Below, in pieces: positions 8,375-17,619 of a stretch of 64,000 nt of DNA. This DNA is from Methanobacterium sp. UBA410 (lineage in GTDB: Archaea > Methanobacteriota > Methanobacteria > Methanobacteriales > Methanobacteriaceae): contig DAHH01000019.1 in assembly GCA_002498385.1 (NCBI GenBank), positions 1 to 64,000 of the forward strand. Direction: 5' to 3'. The notes beneath the pieces are model-generated. The model worked only from the letters and a program-made list of their open reading frames with translations, did no database searches and had not been told where the DNA came from. The translations under genes were made by a program, and so were the position numbers. The stretch's first letter is position 1. Every line of letters begins with the position of its first letter.

Positions 8375-8398
8375 GTGGTGGTGACGTATCACCACCAC
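8375..8398. promoter_or_regulatory. perfect 10+4+10 inverted repeat
   Basis: GTGGTGGTGA, then CGTA, then TCACCACCAC: arms of 10 bp with no mismatch, the only GC-rich patch in its surroundings. No T-tract follows directly, so an operator or a stable hairpin is more likely than a terminator. Confidence 0.6.
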
Positions 8399-8881
8399 AT
8401 CTATTAGCCCAAAAAAGCAGAGTTTTTTAAGTTAACTGTGCTCAAATCAGCATCTCAAATGTTGTTTTTGGAGATCATCCTCTTAAAACTCTTTTGTTCA
8501 CCTTTATCACTTTCTTCTTTGACACGTTTATTTGTTAACACCTTCAGAGAACTTGTAATTGTTAACGTACTCCTTAAAATAGGATAAGCACTTGAATTTT
8601 TTTGGAAAAACTTGAACTTATAAAACAATAAAACAGATTAACCCCCAAAAAAAAATAAAGTATCAAAAATAAAAAAATCAAAAATAAAAAAAGTCTCCAT
8701 TTCACCACTCAAACTCTACTTCTGAATTATTCAAAAGATGATCTCATGGAGATGTGCATCTGCATGGAATTTCAGGTTTTATCTGTGTTAACGAGTCATG
8801 TTCTGTGGTTAACGATGTTATAGTTTTGATTTTAATTTATAGGTTTATAACAGGTCTATTTTGATTATAACTACCTTATAC

Positions 8882-10170
8882 TCATAAAATCCTTATAAAA
8901 ACAGTTTCTCCCTTTAACAAACTCCAGTTCGTTGATCTTGGCCACAGCTGCATTCATATTTTTTTTCAAGGGCTTCGTGGGTCACCATGAAGATGGGAAC
9001 TGGCTCCCCCTTGGCTGTCTGTTTTTGGTTTACAGATTCCAAACTTACGTTACAATCGCTCAGTATGCCAGATATACTGTGAAGAACGCCGGGTTTATCC
9101 GTTGCCTGGAGCCTGATGTAGTACCGGGATCTTACATCTGCCATACCCTTCAAAGCTTTAACCCGGTTCTCTTTGGGTCCGTAAGCTGTGGGTTTATTCA
9201 TGTTTTGGATTATGTCCATGCAATCACCCACCACAGCACTTGCAGTCGGCATCATTCCGGCTCCCGGGCTGTACATCATCACAGGCCCCACAATGTCCCC
9301 AACAATGTAAACTCCGTTGAAAACACCGTTAATAGATGCTAAAAGATGGCTTTCAGGTACAAGGGTTGGATGTACCCTCACCTCAAGCTCACCATCAACC
9401 AGTTTGGCTATTGCAAGGAGTTTTATACATGATTTAAGTTCTTCCTTTGTAAATAGGATATCATCGGGTGTTATTTTGCTTATTCCCTCAACATGGAAGT
9501 TTTTCTGTTCCACGTAGGTCTCAAAGCCCAGAATTGTGAGTATAACCAGTTTATGGGCGGTGTCATAGCCTTCAACATCAAAAGTTGGATCCGTCTCGGC
9601 GTATCCCTTTTTCTGAGCTTTTTTAAGAACATCCCCAAATTCTCTGCCTTCTCCAGTCATCTTGGTGAGTACGTAGTTGGCTGTACCGTTCAGTATACCG
9701 TAGATCTATGTTGTTTGCAGCCAGGTTTTCGTTCAACGCTGGAGAAGAGGTATTTCCTCACCGATGTTGGCCTTAAAACAGATCCTAACGCGGTTTTTAC
9801 GTGCAGTTTCAATAACTTCCTGGCAGTGTTTGGCAAACAGGGCCTTGTTGGCGGTTACAACGTGTTTACCCTTGTTCAGGACTTTTAATATGAATTTAAG
9901 GGCAGGTTACTAACTTCCCATAAGTTCTGCAATGATGTCTATTTCTGGATCATCCAAAATATCATCAACGTCAGTTGAAAGTTTATAAGAATCAGCATCC
10001 ACGCCCCTGTCTGTTGTTATGTCCAGATCAACTATTGTTTTAAGTTTAACATCCTTCTGAACCTTGTCATTTATGAGATCAGGGTTCTGGTTGAAGGTTT
10101 CCACAACTCCACTTCTTATGGTTCCAAAACCAATGAGTCCTATATTTACAGAATCCTTCATTAAAATCAT
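8882..10170 (-). pseudogene. hom: decayed homoserine dehydrogenase
   Basis: The ancestral NAD(P)-dependent homoserine dehydrogenase with a C-terminal ACT domain can be read across three frames. The N-terminal Rossmann part (9910-10170) has GFGTIRSG where GFGTIGSG is expected, then two in-frame stops (TAG TAA, about 9908-9913). The same frame continues as [23 protein letters not shown] until about 9731. One base is missing there, and another shift follows near 9703-9706. Frame then resumes as [19 protein letters not shown] and runs to an eight-A tract at 8959-8966, where a further shift occurs. A last extra G near 8905 precedes the ancestral end (GETVFIRIL). The catalytic segment is degraded: [10 protein letters not shown] in place of the FEASVGGGIP type. 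Two nonsense codons, at least four shifts and active-site loss make a sequencing artefact unlikely. A functional copy must lie elsewhere if threonine is made. Confidence 0.93.
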
Positions 10171-10341
10171 CCAGTTTTTATTTGATATCCTTTTTTATTA
10201 CAATTGTTATAATTACGATTGTTATATTATAGGATCCACATGCACCTGACGTATTTTTGTGGTACTTTTGTGGTACTGTCAGGATTTGATCATAACATCA
10301 GGATTTGATCATATATTTGTTTGGAGTTTGGAGCCCATTGA

Positions 10342-11361
10342 TCACAGTTTTAAATCTTTCAGTTTAATGTACTCGTTTATAGATTCTCTGGTTGTTCCAA
10401 CTATGAGCCTGTAACTTACATTACCTTTAGTAACCTTTTCAAGCTTTCCCCTGGCCACTATTCTTTCTCCTTCCCTGACCTGACCTGCATAGGTGTGGGT
10501 GAAGGAGGCAACCTCATTTAAAGGCACTTCAGATCCTTCGAGGATCTCAACGTCCTCAACGTTGTAAACTGCAGGGTTGTCGAAGGCAGCAAGGGCATCT
10601 TTCACGGTACATTCAACCTTTATGGTCCCTACAGGCTCATAGATCGTGTCTCCATAAGTTCCACTGATTTCTTCCCAGTCCCTGGTTGCAAGGATATCGA
10701 AGAGAGTGCCCTCAATGATTCCCCTGTTGTGCTTTCGGTTTTCGTACCACATGAACTCATCGAAACTCAGGGATCCGTCTTTTATCCGTTTTTTGTAGAG
10801 TCTGTTCCAGTAACCACCCTGGATACCCTCAAGGATGCCTTTTTCCTTCTTTATTTCTTCGAAGGCTTTCATGGCGTTCCTGTGATTTTCAAGGCCGTAA
10901 ACAACAAAGTCAACGTCTGAATTTTCAGGGTCGTAGAGCCCCGGAAGGGTGGAACCTGAAATACCCATTTTATCGTAGGGAATTCCAGCACGCTCATGGA
11001 AGGTTCTTGCAACCTTCACAACCTTTTTAAGCAGTTTATCCGGGTCTGGATCGTTCATTATTTCTTTAAGACGATCATTTGGGTGCAAGATCTCTTTCAC
11101 CCTGTCCTGGGGAACTCCCATCATCTGAACGTGGGTTACCTCAGAATCGAAGAGGTACTCTGGAAAATTCTTGTTTAAAAAATCGTAAGCCTGTTTTGAA
11201 TCCACCTTGGAATACCTGGTACCATTTAAGGACCGCTCACCCTCAGGATCAGGAACGTATCTTAAAAAAGACAGTATCCTGTCATCGGGGTGGAGATAAT
11301 TCGTTGTTGCAAAGAAAAGATCGTCTGTTGTGTGTATAAAATCTCTGGGTCTGGCTCTCAT
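10342..11361 (-). CDS. nucleotidyltransferase-domain protein (Pol-beta superfamily)
   Basis: 339 residues. The middle (about 125-165) carries the minimal nucleotidyltransferase signature: [24 protein letters not shown], that is GS followed by the SDxDxxV metal-binding Asp pair. The N-terminal ~120 residues look like a substrate-recognition domain. The C-terminal ~100 residues (from about 235) are beta-rich and include [28 protein letters not shown]. This is a widespread archaeal family often labelled DNA polymerase beta domain protein; it is not a replicative enzyme, and its substrate is not known to me. It is divergent from the PPC-domain gene with only about 33 bp between them. Confidence 0.75.
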   Translation of the reverse strand: MRARPRDFIHTTDDLFFATTNYLHPDDRILSFLRYVPDPEGERSLNGTRYSKVDSKQAYDFLNKNFPEYLFDSEVTHVQMMGVPQDRVKEILHPNDRLKEIMNDPDPDKLLKKVVKVARTFHERAGIPYDKMGISGSTLPGLYDPENSDVDFVVYGLENHRNAMKAFEEIKKEKGILEGIQGGYWNRLYKKRIKDGSLSFDEFMWYENRKHNRGIIEGTLFDILATRDWEEISGTYGDTIYEPVGTIKVECTVKDALAAFDNPAVYNVEDVEILEGSEVPLNEVASFTHTYAGQVREGERIVARGKLEKVTKGNVSYRLIVGTTRESINEYIKLKDLKL

Positions 11362-11394
11362 GGATTAATTTAATTGTGGGCAACACTATTAAAT

Positions 11395-11772
11395 ATGATA
11401 GTTTCAAGACTCGAACCCGGCATGGATCTTAAGGAAGGCATATTGAAGACACAAAACGAAAACAACGTTGAATCAGGCATCATTATATGCATGGTTGGAA
11501 GCCTCAAAAAAGCTGTGTTGAGGATGTCAGATGGAAAACAAAGGGAGTTCACTGGTCCCTTTGAGATAGTGTCAGCTGAAGGTACCATATCTACCAATGG
11601 AGTACACTTACATCTGGCAGTATCAGACAGGGATGGGAAGGTTTTTGGAGGACATTTAAAGCCCGGATGCACTGTGCACACAACTGCAGAGCTGTGCATC
11701 CTGGAATCAGACGAACCATTAAAAAGAGTTTTTGACCCCAAAACAGGTTACAGGGAACTTTTCGTTGAATGA
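11395..11772 (+). CDS. PPC-domain (DUF296) protein, putative DNA-binding
   Basis: 125 residues from ATG 11395; a TTG at 11374 would add seven residues but neither start has a clear ribosome binding site, and a leaderless message is possible. The PPC fold is seen as RLEPGMDLKEGILKTQNENNVESGIIICMVGSLKKAVLRM, then the GTISTNGVHLHLAVSD.DGKVFGGHLKPGC segment, which is the most conserved PPC stretch and carries histidines that bind metal in some members. Plant relatives carry AT-hooks; here only the PPC domain is present. A regulatory or enzymatic role is open. Confidence 0.85.
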   Translation: MIVSRLEPGMDLKEGILKTQNENNVESGIIICMVGSLKKAVLRMSDGKQREFTGPFEIVSAEGTISTNGVHLHLAVSDRDGKVFGGHLKPGCTVHTTAELCILESDEPLKRVFDPKTGYRELFVE

Positions 11773-12024
11773 AATCGTTTTTCATTATTTTTTTCATGCA
11801 AAGGGGAAGAACTATAAATCCGGAAATTTTATACTTCAACTGATACAATTTTCAATTGATATCTAATTCAGTTGATCCCCCAATAAATTCGATCTCCAAT
11901 TAAATTCATAAAAAAATTAAATTCATAGAAATAAATTCATAGAAAAAATTGGAATCATGTTACAAGGTATTTAAATTTATCATAAAATTTTCTTATAAAA
12001 AGGGGTTTCCCAGGTTGAATTTAA

Positions 12025-12669
12025 ATGTTGTTTATTGATGGAGGATCAAAACAACGGGATCAAACCTTAAAAAGTGAGCTTATGAAACACTTAAAACTTG
12101 AAAATGGCACCATATATGATGGAAGCCAGATACAGCCTATGTGGGCTTTCAGACAGTTTGGAATAAAGGATTCCAGCATAGTAAGCTGGACAGGCCCCAT
12201 GGAAATAAGATCAGATGAAGTGATAGACTACGAAGATGTTGAAGTTGAAATAAAAGGTGGAGAAATGTTAAATTTCATAATAGAGCACTTCGATGTCCAG
12301 CCTGCAAATATAAGGCTCTGCTATCACAGGCAGCGCCTCTTTGTCACCATAGTCAAGGATCTCCTGGCGGGTCACGGTGTGAAAACCCGGCGGGATGGTG
12401 ACGATCTCTACGTTCTTCAGAATGATAAAAGGAGAGGTAAGCTCAGTGTTTCAATAGCAACGTGCTCTGCAAGCAGCATGAAGGTCCACTTTGCATTGAA
12501 TCTCACAGAAGAAGGAACACCTGATGATGTTGAAACTTCTGGTCTTCTGGAGTGTGGTGCAGGCCTTGAAAGGGAAAATGTTCAGGATCTTGCCGACGAA
12601 ATATGTTCAGCTTACATAAATGAAGTAGAATCCATTGAAAGCGATATAACTAAAACAAGGGTATTTTAA
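12025..12669 (+). CDS. DUF366 family protein
   Basis: 214 residues, no signal peptide. Conserved-looking segments are [48 protein letters not shown] and [19 protein letters not shown] assign it to DUF366 from overall likeness. It lies about 130 bp upstream of queD and queE in the same direction, so a link to 7-deazaguanine or archaeosine metabolism is suggested by context only. The upstream 250 bp contains degenerate AAATTCATA repeats. Confidence 0.75.
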   Translation: MLFIDGGSKQRDQTLKSELMKHLKLENGTIYDGSQIQPMWAFRQFGIKDSSIVSWTGPMEIRSDEVIDYEDVEVEIKGGEMLNFIIEHFDVQPANIRLCYHRQRLFVTIVKDLLAGHGVKTRRDGDDLYVLQNDKRRGKLSVSIATCSASSMKVHFALNLTEEGTPDDVETSGLLECGAGLERENVQDLADEICSAYINEVESIESDITKTRVF

Positions 12670-12800
12670 GTACTCATAAAAAAACAGTATTTTAAGGTTA
12701 CAGTGGATCGTAACCAGATCATACAAAACAGTAAATAATAAACAAAACAGTAGATAATAATAGATGGAAGGTTTAAACGTATTAGGAGTAAGATGTTCAA

Positions 12801-13283
12801 ATGAAAATTGTTATAAACGGGATCCATGCCAATTTAAGGTTTTCTGCAGCGCATTTAATCCCGGAACATGAATCATGTGGTGTTATACACGGCCACTCAT
12901 ACATAGTTGACGTTGTTATCGAGGGGGAAAGATCCGGCAAGTTCGGATTTGTTGTTGACTTCAAGAAGGTCAAGGCCATAGTGAGGGGTATATGCAAGAA
13001 ACTCGACCACAGGGTTTTAATTCCACTAAAAAATCCTGAAATGAATTTTAAAAACCTTGAGGATGCTGTCGAATTTTCAATTGGATCTAAAGAGTACAAA
13101 TTGCCGCTTGAAGACTGCAGACTGCTCGATCTTAGATCCACATCCGCAGAGGACCTCTCTGAGTTCTTTGCAAAGGAACTTTACAGGAAACTTGAGAAAC
13201 TGGACAACAATATCTCGAGCATCCAGGTGGGTGTGAACGAGGGAATAGGACAGGGAGCCTACTTCACAAAAAAGGTTGAATAA
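12801..13283 (+). CDS. queD: 6-pyruvoyl-tetrahydropterin synthase family, QueD-type 6-carboxytetrahydropterin synthase
   Basis: 160 residues. Zinc ligands are visible as His in [10 protein letters not shown] and the HGH motif in [13 protein letters not shown]; the Cys just before HGH is the catalytic one expected in QueD. The conserved Glu region is [11 protein letters not shown]. The product converts 7,8-dihydroneopterin triphosphate to 6-carboxy-5,6,7,8-tetrahydropterin, the second step towards preQ0 and the archaeosine of tRNA. queE starts 30 bp downstream. The start ATG has only a weak site. Paralogous PTPS-type activity cannot be excluded, but the queE neighbour supports QueD. Confidence 0.88.
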   Translation: MKIVINGIHANLRFSAAHLIPEHESCGVIHGHSYIVDVVIEGERSGKFGFVVDFKKVKAIVRGICKKLDHRVLIPLKNPEMNFKNLEDAVEFSIGSKEYKLPLEDCRLLDLRSTSAEDLSEFFAKELYRKLEKLDNNISSIQVGVNEGIGQGAYFTKKVE

Positions 13284-13313
13284 AAAGAATAAATAGGGAA
13301 ACAGGGTTTTAAA

Positions 13314-14015
13314 ATGAAAACACGTATAAGTGAGGTTTTTTCAAGCATTCAGGGTGAAGGGCTGCTTTTAGGCCGCAGACAAGTCTTTGTAAGGTTTACA
13401 GGATGCAACCTGAACTGCAACTACTGTGACACACCTGAAAACAAGGATCCCTCCTATGGAGAGCTTGTTTCCACAGATGAACTTTTTGAAAGAGTTGATA
13501 AATTAATAACTCCTGATTTTCATTCTATATCTTTTACAGGTGGTGAACCATTACTAAATGCAGATTTTATCAGTGAATTTTTAAGTAAATATGATTTTAC
13601 TTCTTTAATTGAGACAAATGGTTCTTTACCTGATGAGTTGGCGAAAATAATAGATTTAATAGATTATGCATCCATTGATATAAAATTGCCTGAACATGAA
13701 TCCTCCGGTAACTGGGACGATCTCTTTGAATCTGAGCTTAAATCCATAAAACTATTAATAGATAAGGGGATAAATACATACATAAAAGTGGTTGTGATGC
13801 CTTCAACAAAAGTTGACTTGGTGGGTTATATAGCCTCAAGGGTAAAAGATGAGGTTAAGGAAAGCACTGACTTATCAATGGTTATTCAACCTGTAAGTCC
13901 CCTTGATTTGTGGGCAGATGAAGAAGATAAATTATTCAAGATCTCTGAAAAGGCAGGAGAGTACATGGATGTTTTAACCATACCTCAAGTTCATAAACTT
14001 CTAAAGGTTAGGTAG
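13314..14015 (+). CDS. queE: 7-carboxy-7-deazaguanine synthase
   Basis: 233 residues of the radical SAM superfamily. The iron-sulphur motif is C31-x3-C35-x2-C38 ([13 protein letters not shown]), preceded by the QueE-typical SSIQGEG substrate loop and followed by the SAM-binding FTGGEPLL. It converts 6-carboxytetrahydropterin to 7-carboxy-7-deazaguanine, the step after QueD, in archaeosine synthesis. It sits 30 bp after queD and ends only 11 bp before the first CBS-domain gene, so the CBS cluster may be partly cotranscribed. Confidence 0.93.
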   Translation: MKTRISEVFSSIQGEGLLLGRRQVFVRFTGCNLNCNYCDTPENKDPSYGELVSTDELFERVDKLITPDFHSISFTGGEPLLNADFISEFLSKYDFTSLIETNGSLPDELAKIIDLIDYASIDIKLPEHESSGNWDDLFESELKSIKLLIDKGINTYIKVVVMPSTKVDLVGYIASRVKDEVKESTDLSMVIQPVSPLDLWADEEDKLFKISEKAGEYMDVLTIPQVHKLLKVR

Positions 14016-14026
14016 GAGGTTTTAAG

Positions 14027-14584
14027 ATGGAAATGGACACCAAAGTTACAGTACACGACGCAATGACATCAAGCGTTATTACAGCAGACCCAAATACAAC
14101 AGTTGCTGATGCAGCTATTTTAATGACAAGGTTTAAAATAGGCTGTCTCATAGTCAAGAGCAACAGCGAACCTGAGGGACTGATCACAGAAAGTGATATC
14201 ATTGGAAAAGTGGTATCAAAGGACATTAAGGCCAGTGAGATAACAATAGGAAATATAATGACCAAAAACCTCATAATGACCACTCCTGGAAGTGAATTAA
14301 ATGAAGCCGCAAGGTTAATGGCTAAAAACCAGATAAGAAGACTTCCTGTTGTAAATAAGGGAGTTCTTGTAGGTATATTAACATCAACGGACATTGTGAT
14401 GGTATCTCCTGAATTAACGGATATACTGGTTGAAAATGCCAAAATGCAGAACGTTGAATACTCTGATGTGGAGCAATCAGTGCCGGGCATATGTGAGATA
14501 TGTGGAACATACGTTGAGTACCTCGATGAGGTTGATGGAAAGTTTGTTTGTGAAAGCTGTAAAGAGGATTTAAAGGGTGAATAA
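14027..14584 (+). CDS. two-CBS-domain protein with C-terminal zinc ribbon
   Basis: 185 residues starting behind a clean GGAGG site. Residues about 8-130 hold a CBS pair (repeat ends [12 protein letters not shown] and [12 protein letters not shown]), which normally binds adenine nucleotides. The tail is a small zinc ribbon with C156-x2-C159 and C175-x2-C178 (CEICG..FVCESC). This is the first of five consecutive CBS genes and the only one with a zinc ribbon. A sensor that also contacts nucleic acid or protein is plausible but not proven. Confidence 0.9.
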   Translation: MEMDTKVTVHDAMTSSVITADPNTTVADAAILMTRFKIGCLIVKSNSEPEGLITESDIIGKVVSKDIKASEITIGNIMTKNLIMTTPGSELNEAARLMAKNQIRRLPVVNKGVLVGILTSTDIVMVSPELTDILVENAKMQNVEYSDVEQSVPGICEICGTYVEYLDEVDGKFVCESCKEDLKGE

Positions 14585-14654
14585 ATTTAGGTGAGTCATC
14601 TAAGGATGCATACACAAAGCTTGAGTTGAATAAGCAATTTAAGGGGTGAGTAAC

Positions 14655-15470
14655 ATGAGCAATGTGGGAGAAATTATGACCTCCAACCCTGTATCTGTTT
14701 CCGTTGACACCTACGCAACCAAAGTAAGATCGATATTCAGGGAGGAATGGTTCAGATCCATACCTGTTGTTTCAGGAGAACGCCTTGAGGGATTGATAAC
14801 CCGTGGCTGCATGATGAACATAAGTTCAACAAAGTCCAGCATAGACGCAAGGGGAATAATGGAACATGTGAAGGTTGTTGCAACCCCGGATATGGACACT
14901 GCAGAACTTGCAAAAAAACTGATCAAAGCAGACACTGTTCAGGCACCTGTTGTGGAATCAACAGAAAATATGCGTCTTGTTGGTATAGTAACTGTTGCAG
15001 ACATCCTTAAAAAATTTTTATACAACGGTAAAAAACCTAAAAACCAGACCTTAGCTGAAATAGCATCAGAAAAGGTTGTTACCTGCGGTCATGATGATCT
15101 GCTCTCGAAGGTTTGGAGCAAGATGGATGTGACTGGATTTTCAGGACTTCCAGTTATGAAGAAACGAAAAATGATAGGTATAATAACAAGGAAGGATATT
15201 ATAAACTCAGGGCACGCCAGAATAGGAAGGGAGTCCAATGAGTCCAAAAGTTCCATCCGTGTTGAACGTGTTATGAAAACACCACCTGTTGTTGTGACAC
15301 CTGATACAAGTGTTAGAGAGGCTGCAGAACTCATTGTTGAACACGACATCGGACGTATCCCCGTTGTTAAAAATCCAGTGTATGTTAAAAAAGAACCAAG
15401 ACGAGCAAGAGAAGCCGATTTGATCGGCATAGTTTCAAGGGAAGATATTTTAGGATCGTATCTAAATTGA
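14655..15470 (+). CDS. four-CBS-domain protein
   Basis: 271 residues from ATG 14655 (GGGGTGAGTAAC before it; an in-frame GTG at 14646 overlaps that site). Four CBS repeats are recognisable by their ends: [40 protein letters not shown] and [12 protein letters not shown]. There is no catalytic or DNA-binding domain. Such stand-alone proteins bind AMP, ATP or SAM and act on partners. A 220-bp AT-rich gap separates it from the next CBS gene. Confidence 0.9.
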   Translation: MSNVGEIMTSNPVSVSVDTYATKVRSIFREEWFRSIPVVSGERLEGLITRGCMMNISSTKSSIDARGIMEHVKVVATPDMDTAELAKKLIKADTVQAPVVESTENMRLVGIVTVADILKKFLYNGKKPKNQTLAEIASEKVVTCGHDDLLSKVWSKMDVTGFSGLPVMKKRKMIGIITRKDIINSGHARIGRESNESKSSIRVERVMKTPPVVVTPDTSVREAAELIVEHDIGRIPVVKNPVYVKKEPRRAREADLIGIVSREDILGSYLN

Positions 15471-15693
15471 TCTTCAACTTACACGTGCATTCAAACTTCA
15501 AATTAAATTATTTTACAGACTATTTTTTAGATAAATTATTAAAAAATTACATATATCCAAATTTACAAGATTTCTCAGGTTTATTAGATAATTACTTGTA
15601 TGATTTTTTATATTTATTGAATAAACTAGATCTCCTTGAGTTAAATGATGAACTCTTAGGCATTCAAGGTCATCTTTCACAAGAGGTGTATTG

Positions 15694-16635
15694 ATGAGAA
15701 GAAAAGAAACCATAAATATAGTAAAATCTATGGACAGAGGTCCAGTGGAATTTGAATCCCACGCCTCAGAACACGAAGGCGATGTGATGAGCATCGCAAA
15801 GAAAAAGGTGGTTACAGTCCCTCAAAGCGCCACCATAAAAGAAGCCGCTGAAATAATGGTTAAAAACAAGTTCAGAAGGCTTCCAATAACAGATCCCGGA
15901 ACTGGAAATCTCCTTGGAATTGTAACCTCCATGGACATCATCGACTTCCTAGGAGGAGGAGAAAAGTACAGGATAGTGGAGGATAAGTACCAGGGAAACT
16001 TTCTGGGAGCCATAAATGAATCCGTTAGGAGCATCATGACGCGCAACGTTGAGGTTTTAAATAACAAGAGCTCCATAAATGATGCCCTTAAAAAAATGAT
16101 TGCAAAGGGTGTTGGAGCACTTCCAGTCCTGGATTCAGACAAAAAAATCGTTGGAATAGTTTCAGAAAGGGATTTTGTCCTTTTACTTGCAGGAGTTCTA
16201 ACGGATGAGGTTGTTGAAGATTTCATGACAGAGAAGGTCATAACAACAACCCCTGGAACAAGAATAGAGGGTGCATCAAAGATAATGGTGAGAAACAACC
16301 TCAGAAGAATTCCTGTTGTTGGTGAGGAACGAAAAACACCCCATCCTGAGAAGGACAAGATCGTTGGAATAGTTACAGCCACTGACATCCTGGGACTCCT
16401 TGGAAAAAACAAGGCCTTAACCCGGATGACTTCAAACAGTGCAGAGGAATTTTTAAACACAACCATAACCGAGATCATGGAGACACATGTGATAGCAACC
16501 ACTGCAAACACAAGACTCGGAGACCTCTGCAATGCCATGGGAAGGGAAGGAATTGGTGGCCTGCCCGTTGTTCTCAACAGTGAACTAATAGGTATAATAA
16601 CAGAAAGCGACATTTTAAAGGCCATAAGTTCCTAA
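15694..16635 (+). CDS. four-CBS-domain protein
   Basis: 313 residues; ATG 15694 is preferred because AGAGGTG lies at the proper distance (a TTG directly before it is an alternative). After a 35-residue polar leader it contains four CBS repeats ending in LLGIVTSMDIIDFLG, IVGIVSERDFVLLLAG, IVGIVTATDILGLLG and LIGIITESDILKAISS. A longer linker (GGGEKYRIVEDKYQGNFLGAINES) between repeats 1 and 2 distinguishes it from its neighbours. Confidence 0.9.
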   Translation: MRRKETINIVKSMDRGPVEFESHASEHEGDVMSIAKKKVVTVPQSATIKEAAEIMVKNKFRRLPITDPGTGNLLGIVTSMDIIDFLGGGEKYRIVEDKYQGNFLGAINESVRSIMTRNVEVLNNKSSINDALKKMIAKGVGALPVLDSDKKIVGIVSERDFVLLLAGVLTDEVVEDFMTEKVITTTPGTRIEGASKIMVRNNLRRIPVVGEERKTPHPEKDKIVGIVTATDILGLLGKNKALTRMTSNSAEEFLNTTITEIMETHVIATTANTRLGDLCNAMGREGIGGLPVVLNSELIGIITESDILKAISS

Positions 16636-16700
16636 TGGCCATTAATTTTTAAAAAAAGGTTTACTCAACGGTTTATTGAATCTGTAGGCGGAGGATATAC

Positions 16701-17540
16701 ATGAAAGTTGAAGATGTGATGAATGATGAAGTGAGCGTAGTTCAGGAAAATGAGCATGTGGAACATGCAAGGAAGCTCATGCTCAAACACGGAGTCAGCA
16801 GGATCGTTGTGGTTGATGATGAATATAAACCCGTTGGAATAGTTACAGAAAAGGATTTAACCCGAAAAATGAGGGGAAATGGGCCAAAATGGAAAATGAG
16901 GCCTATAGATAAAATATCAATAAGGAGGGTCATGACGGAGGATCTTGTAACCCTAAGCCCCAAAGATGAGGCCAGGGATGCAGTGGAACTCATGCTGAAA
17001 AAGGATATAAGCTCCATACCAGTTGTTGATGAGGATGGACTTGCAGGAATAATATCCAAAACAGACCTTCTAAAGGTTTACACCAACAAATTTAAAGGTA
17101 GATGGAAAGTTTCAGATCTCATGAGCCCGGATGTAATAACAGTTAATGAAAATCACAGCATAGGCCATGTTATAGGTGTTATGGAAAAGAATAATGTGGG
17201 TAAAATCGTTGTGATCCGGGATAATGAGCCTGTTGGAATTGTAACCCCTGAAAACATTTCATTTGCACAGGTTGAGGATCCTGAAACCGGAGTGAACGTT
17301 GAAAAGATCTACTTCGTGAGAAACTCCGAGGGAAAAACCAAAAAAAATGTTAGGATGGTTTCAATGCTCACAGCAGGGGACATAATGAAAAATCACCTCA
17401 TTAAAATTTCTAAAGATGAAGATGCAGTTAAAGCAGCTGATATAATGTACAAAGATAACATAAGTGGTATTCCAGTTGTTGAAGGGGGCGATCTTGTGGG
17501 TATAATAACAAAAACAGATGTGATTAAAGGTATCCAGTAG
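16701..17540 (+). CDS. four-CBS-domain protein
   Basis: 279 residues starting directly with the first CBS motif (MKVEDVMNDEVSVV) behind GGCGGAGG. Repeats end in PVGIVTEKDLTRKM, LAGIISKTDLLKVY, PVGIVTPENISFAQ and LVGIITKTDVIKGI. The third repeat is followed by a 40-residue insert (DPETGVNVEKIYFVRNSE) not seen in the other CBS proteins. Likely a nucleotide-sensing module. Confidence 0.9.
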   Translation: MKVEDVMNDEVSVVQENEHVEHARKLMLKHGVSRIVVVDDEYKPVGIVTEKDLTRKMRGNGPKWKMRPIDKISIRRVMTEDLVTLSPKDEARDAVELMLKKDISSIPVVDEDGLAGIISKTDLLKVYTNKFKGRWKVSDLMSPDVITVNENHSIGHVIGVMEKNNVGKIVVIRDNEPVGIVTPENISFAQVEDPETGVNVEKIYFVRNSEGKTKKNVRMVSMLTAGDIMKNHLIKISKDEDAVKAADIMYKDNISGIPVVEGGDLVGIITKTDVIKGIQ

Positions 17541-17619
17541 GTGCCTGAATTAATTTTTTTGTATCTTAAAAAAAATATAACTTAAAAAGGTCAGAAACAG
17601 GGTCTCAAGAGGGATAGAG

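Larger units (their letters stand above)
8290..8881. other. intergenic upstream of the Cas4-like gene
   Basis: 592 bp without a gene. The right two thirds are low-complexity A/T. The left part contains the three phased TAATACTT copies (8302-8352) and the GTGGTGGTGA inverted repeat (8375-8398). Confidence 0.5.

Noticed and set aside
8932..9888. Three plus-strand ORFs across the hom relic
   Set aside because: They lie antisense to readable homoserine dehydrogenase fragments and show no domain.
8882..10170. Programmed frameshifting in homoserine dehydrogenase
   Set aside because: Two stop codons, several shifts in different directions and lost catalytic residues together indicate decay, not recoding.
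14008..14490. 160-codon minus-strand ORF over the first CBS gene
   Set aside because: Antisense shadow of the CBS-zinc ribbon gene, no ribosome binding site.
15467..15694. 75-codon plus-strand ORF between two CBS genes
   Set aside because: Starts at TTG overlapping the previous stop, no ribosome binding site, only Leu/Asn/Tyr-type AT-driven composition. Kept as spacer, though a tiny translated ORF cannot be fully excluded.
15822..16625. 267-codon minus-strand ORF across a CBS gene
   Set aside because: Long but exactly antisense to a clear four-CBS protein; its sequence is the Ser/Thr/Pro-rich shadow expected from this codon use.
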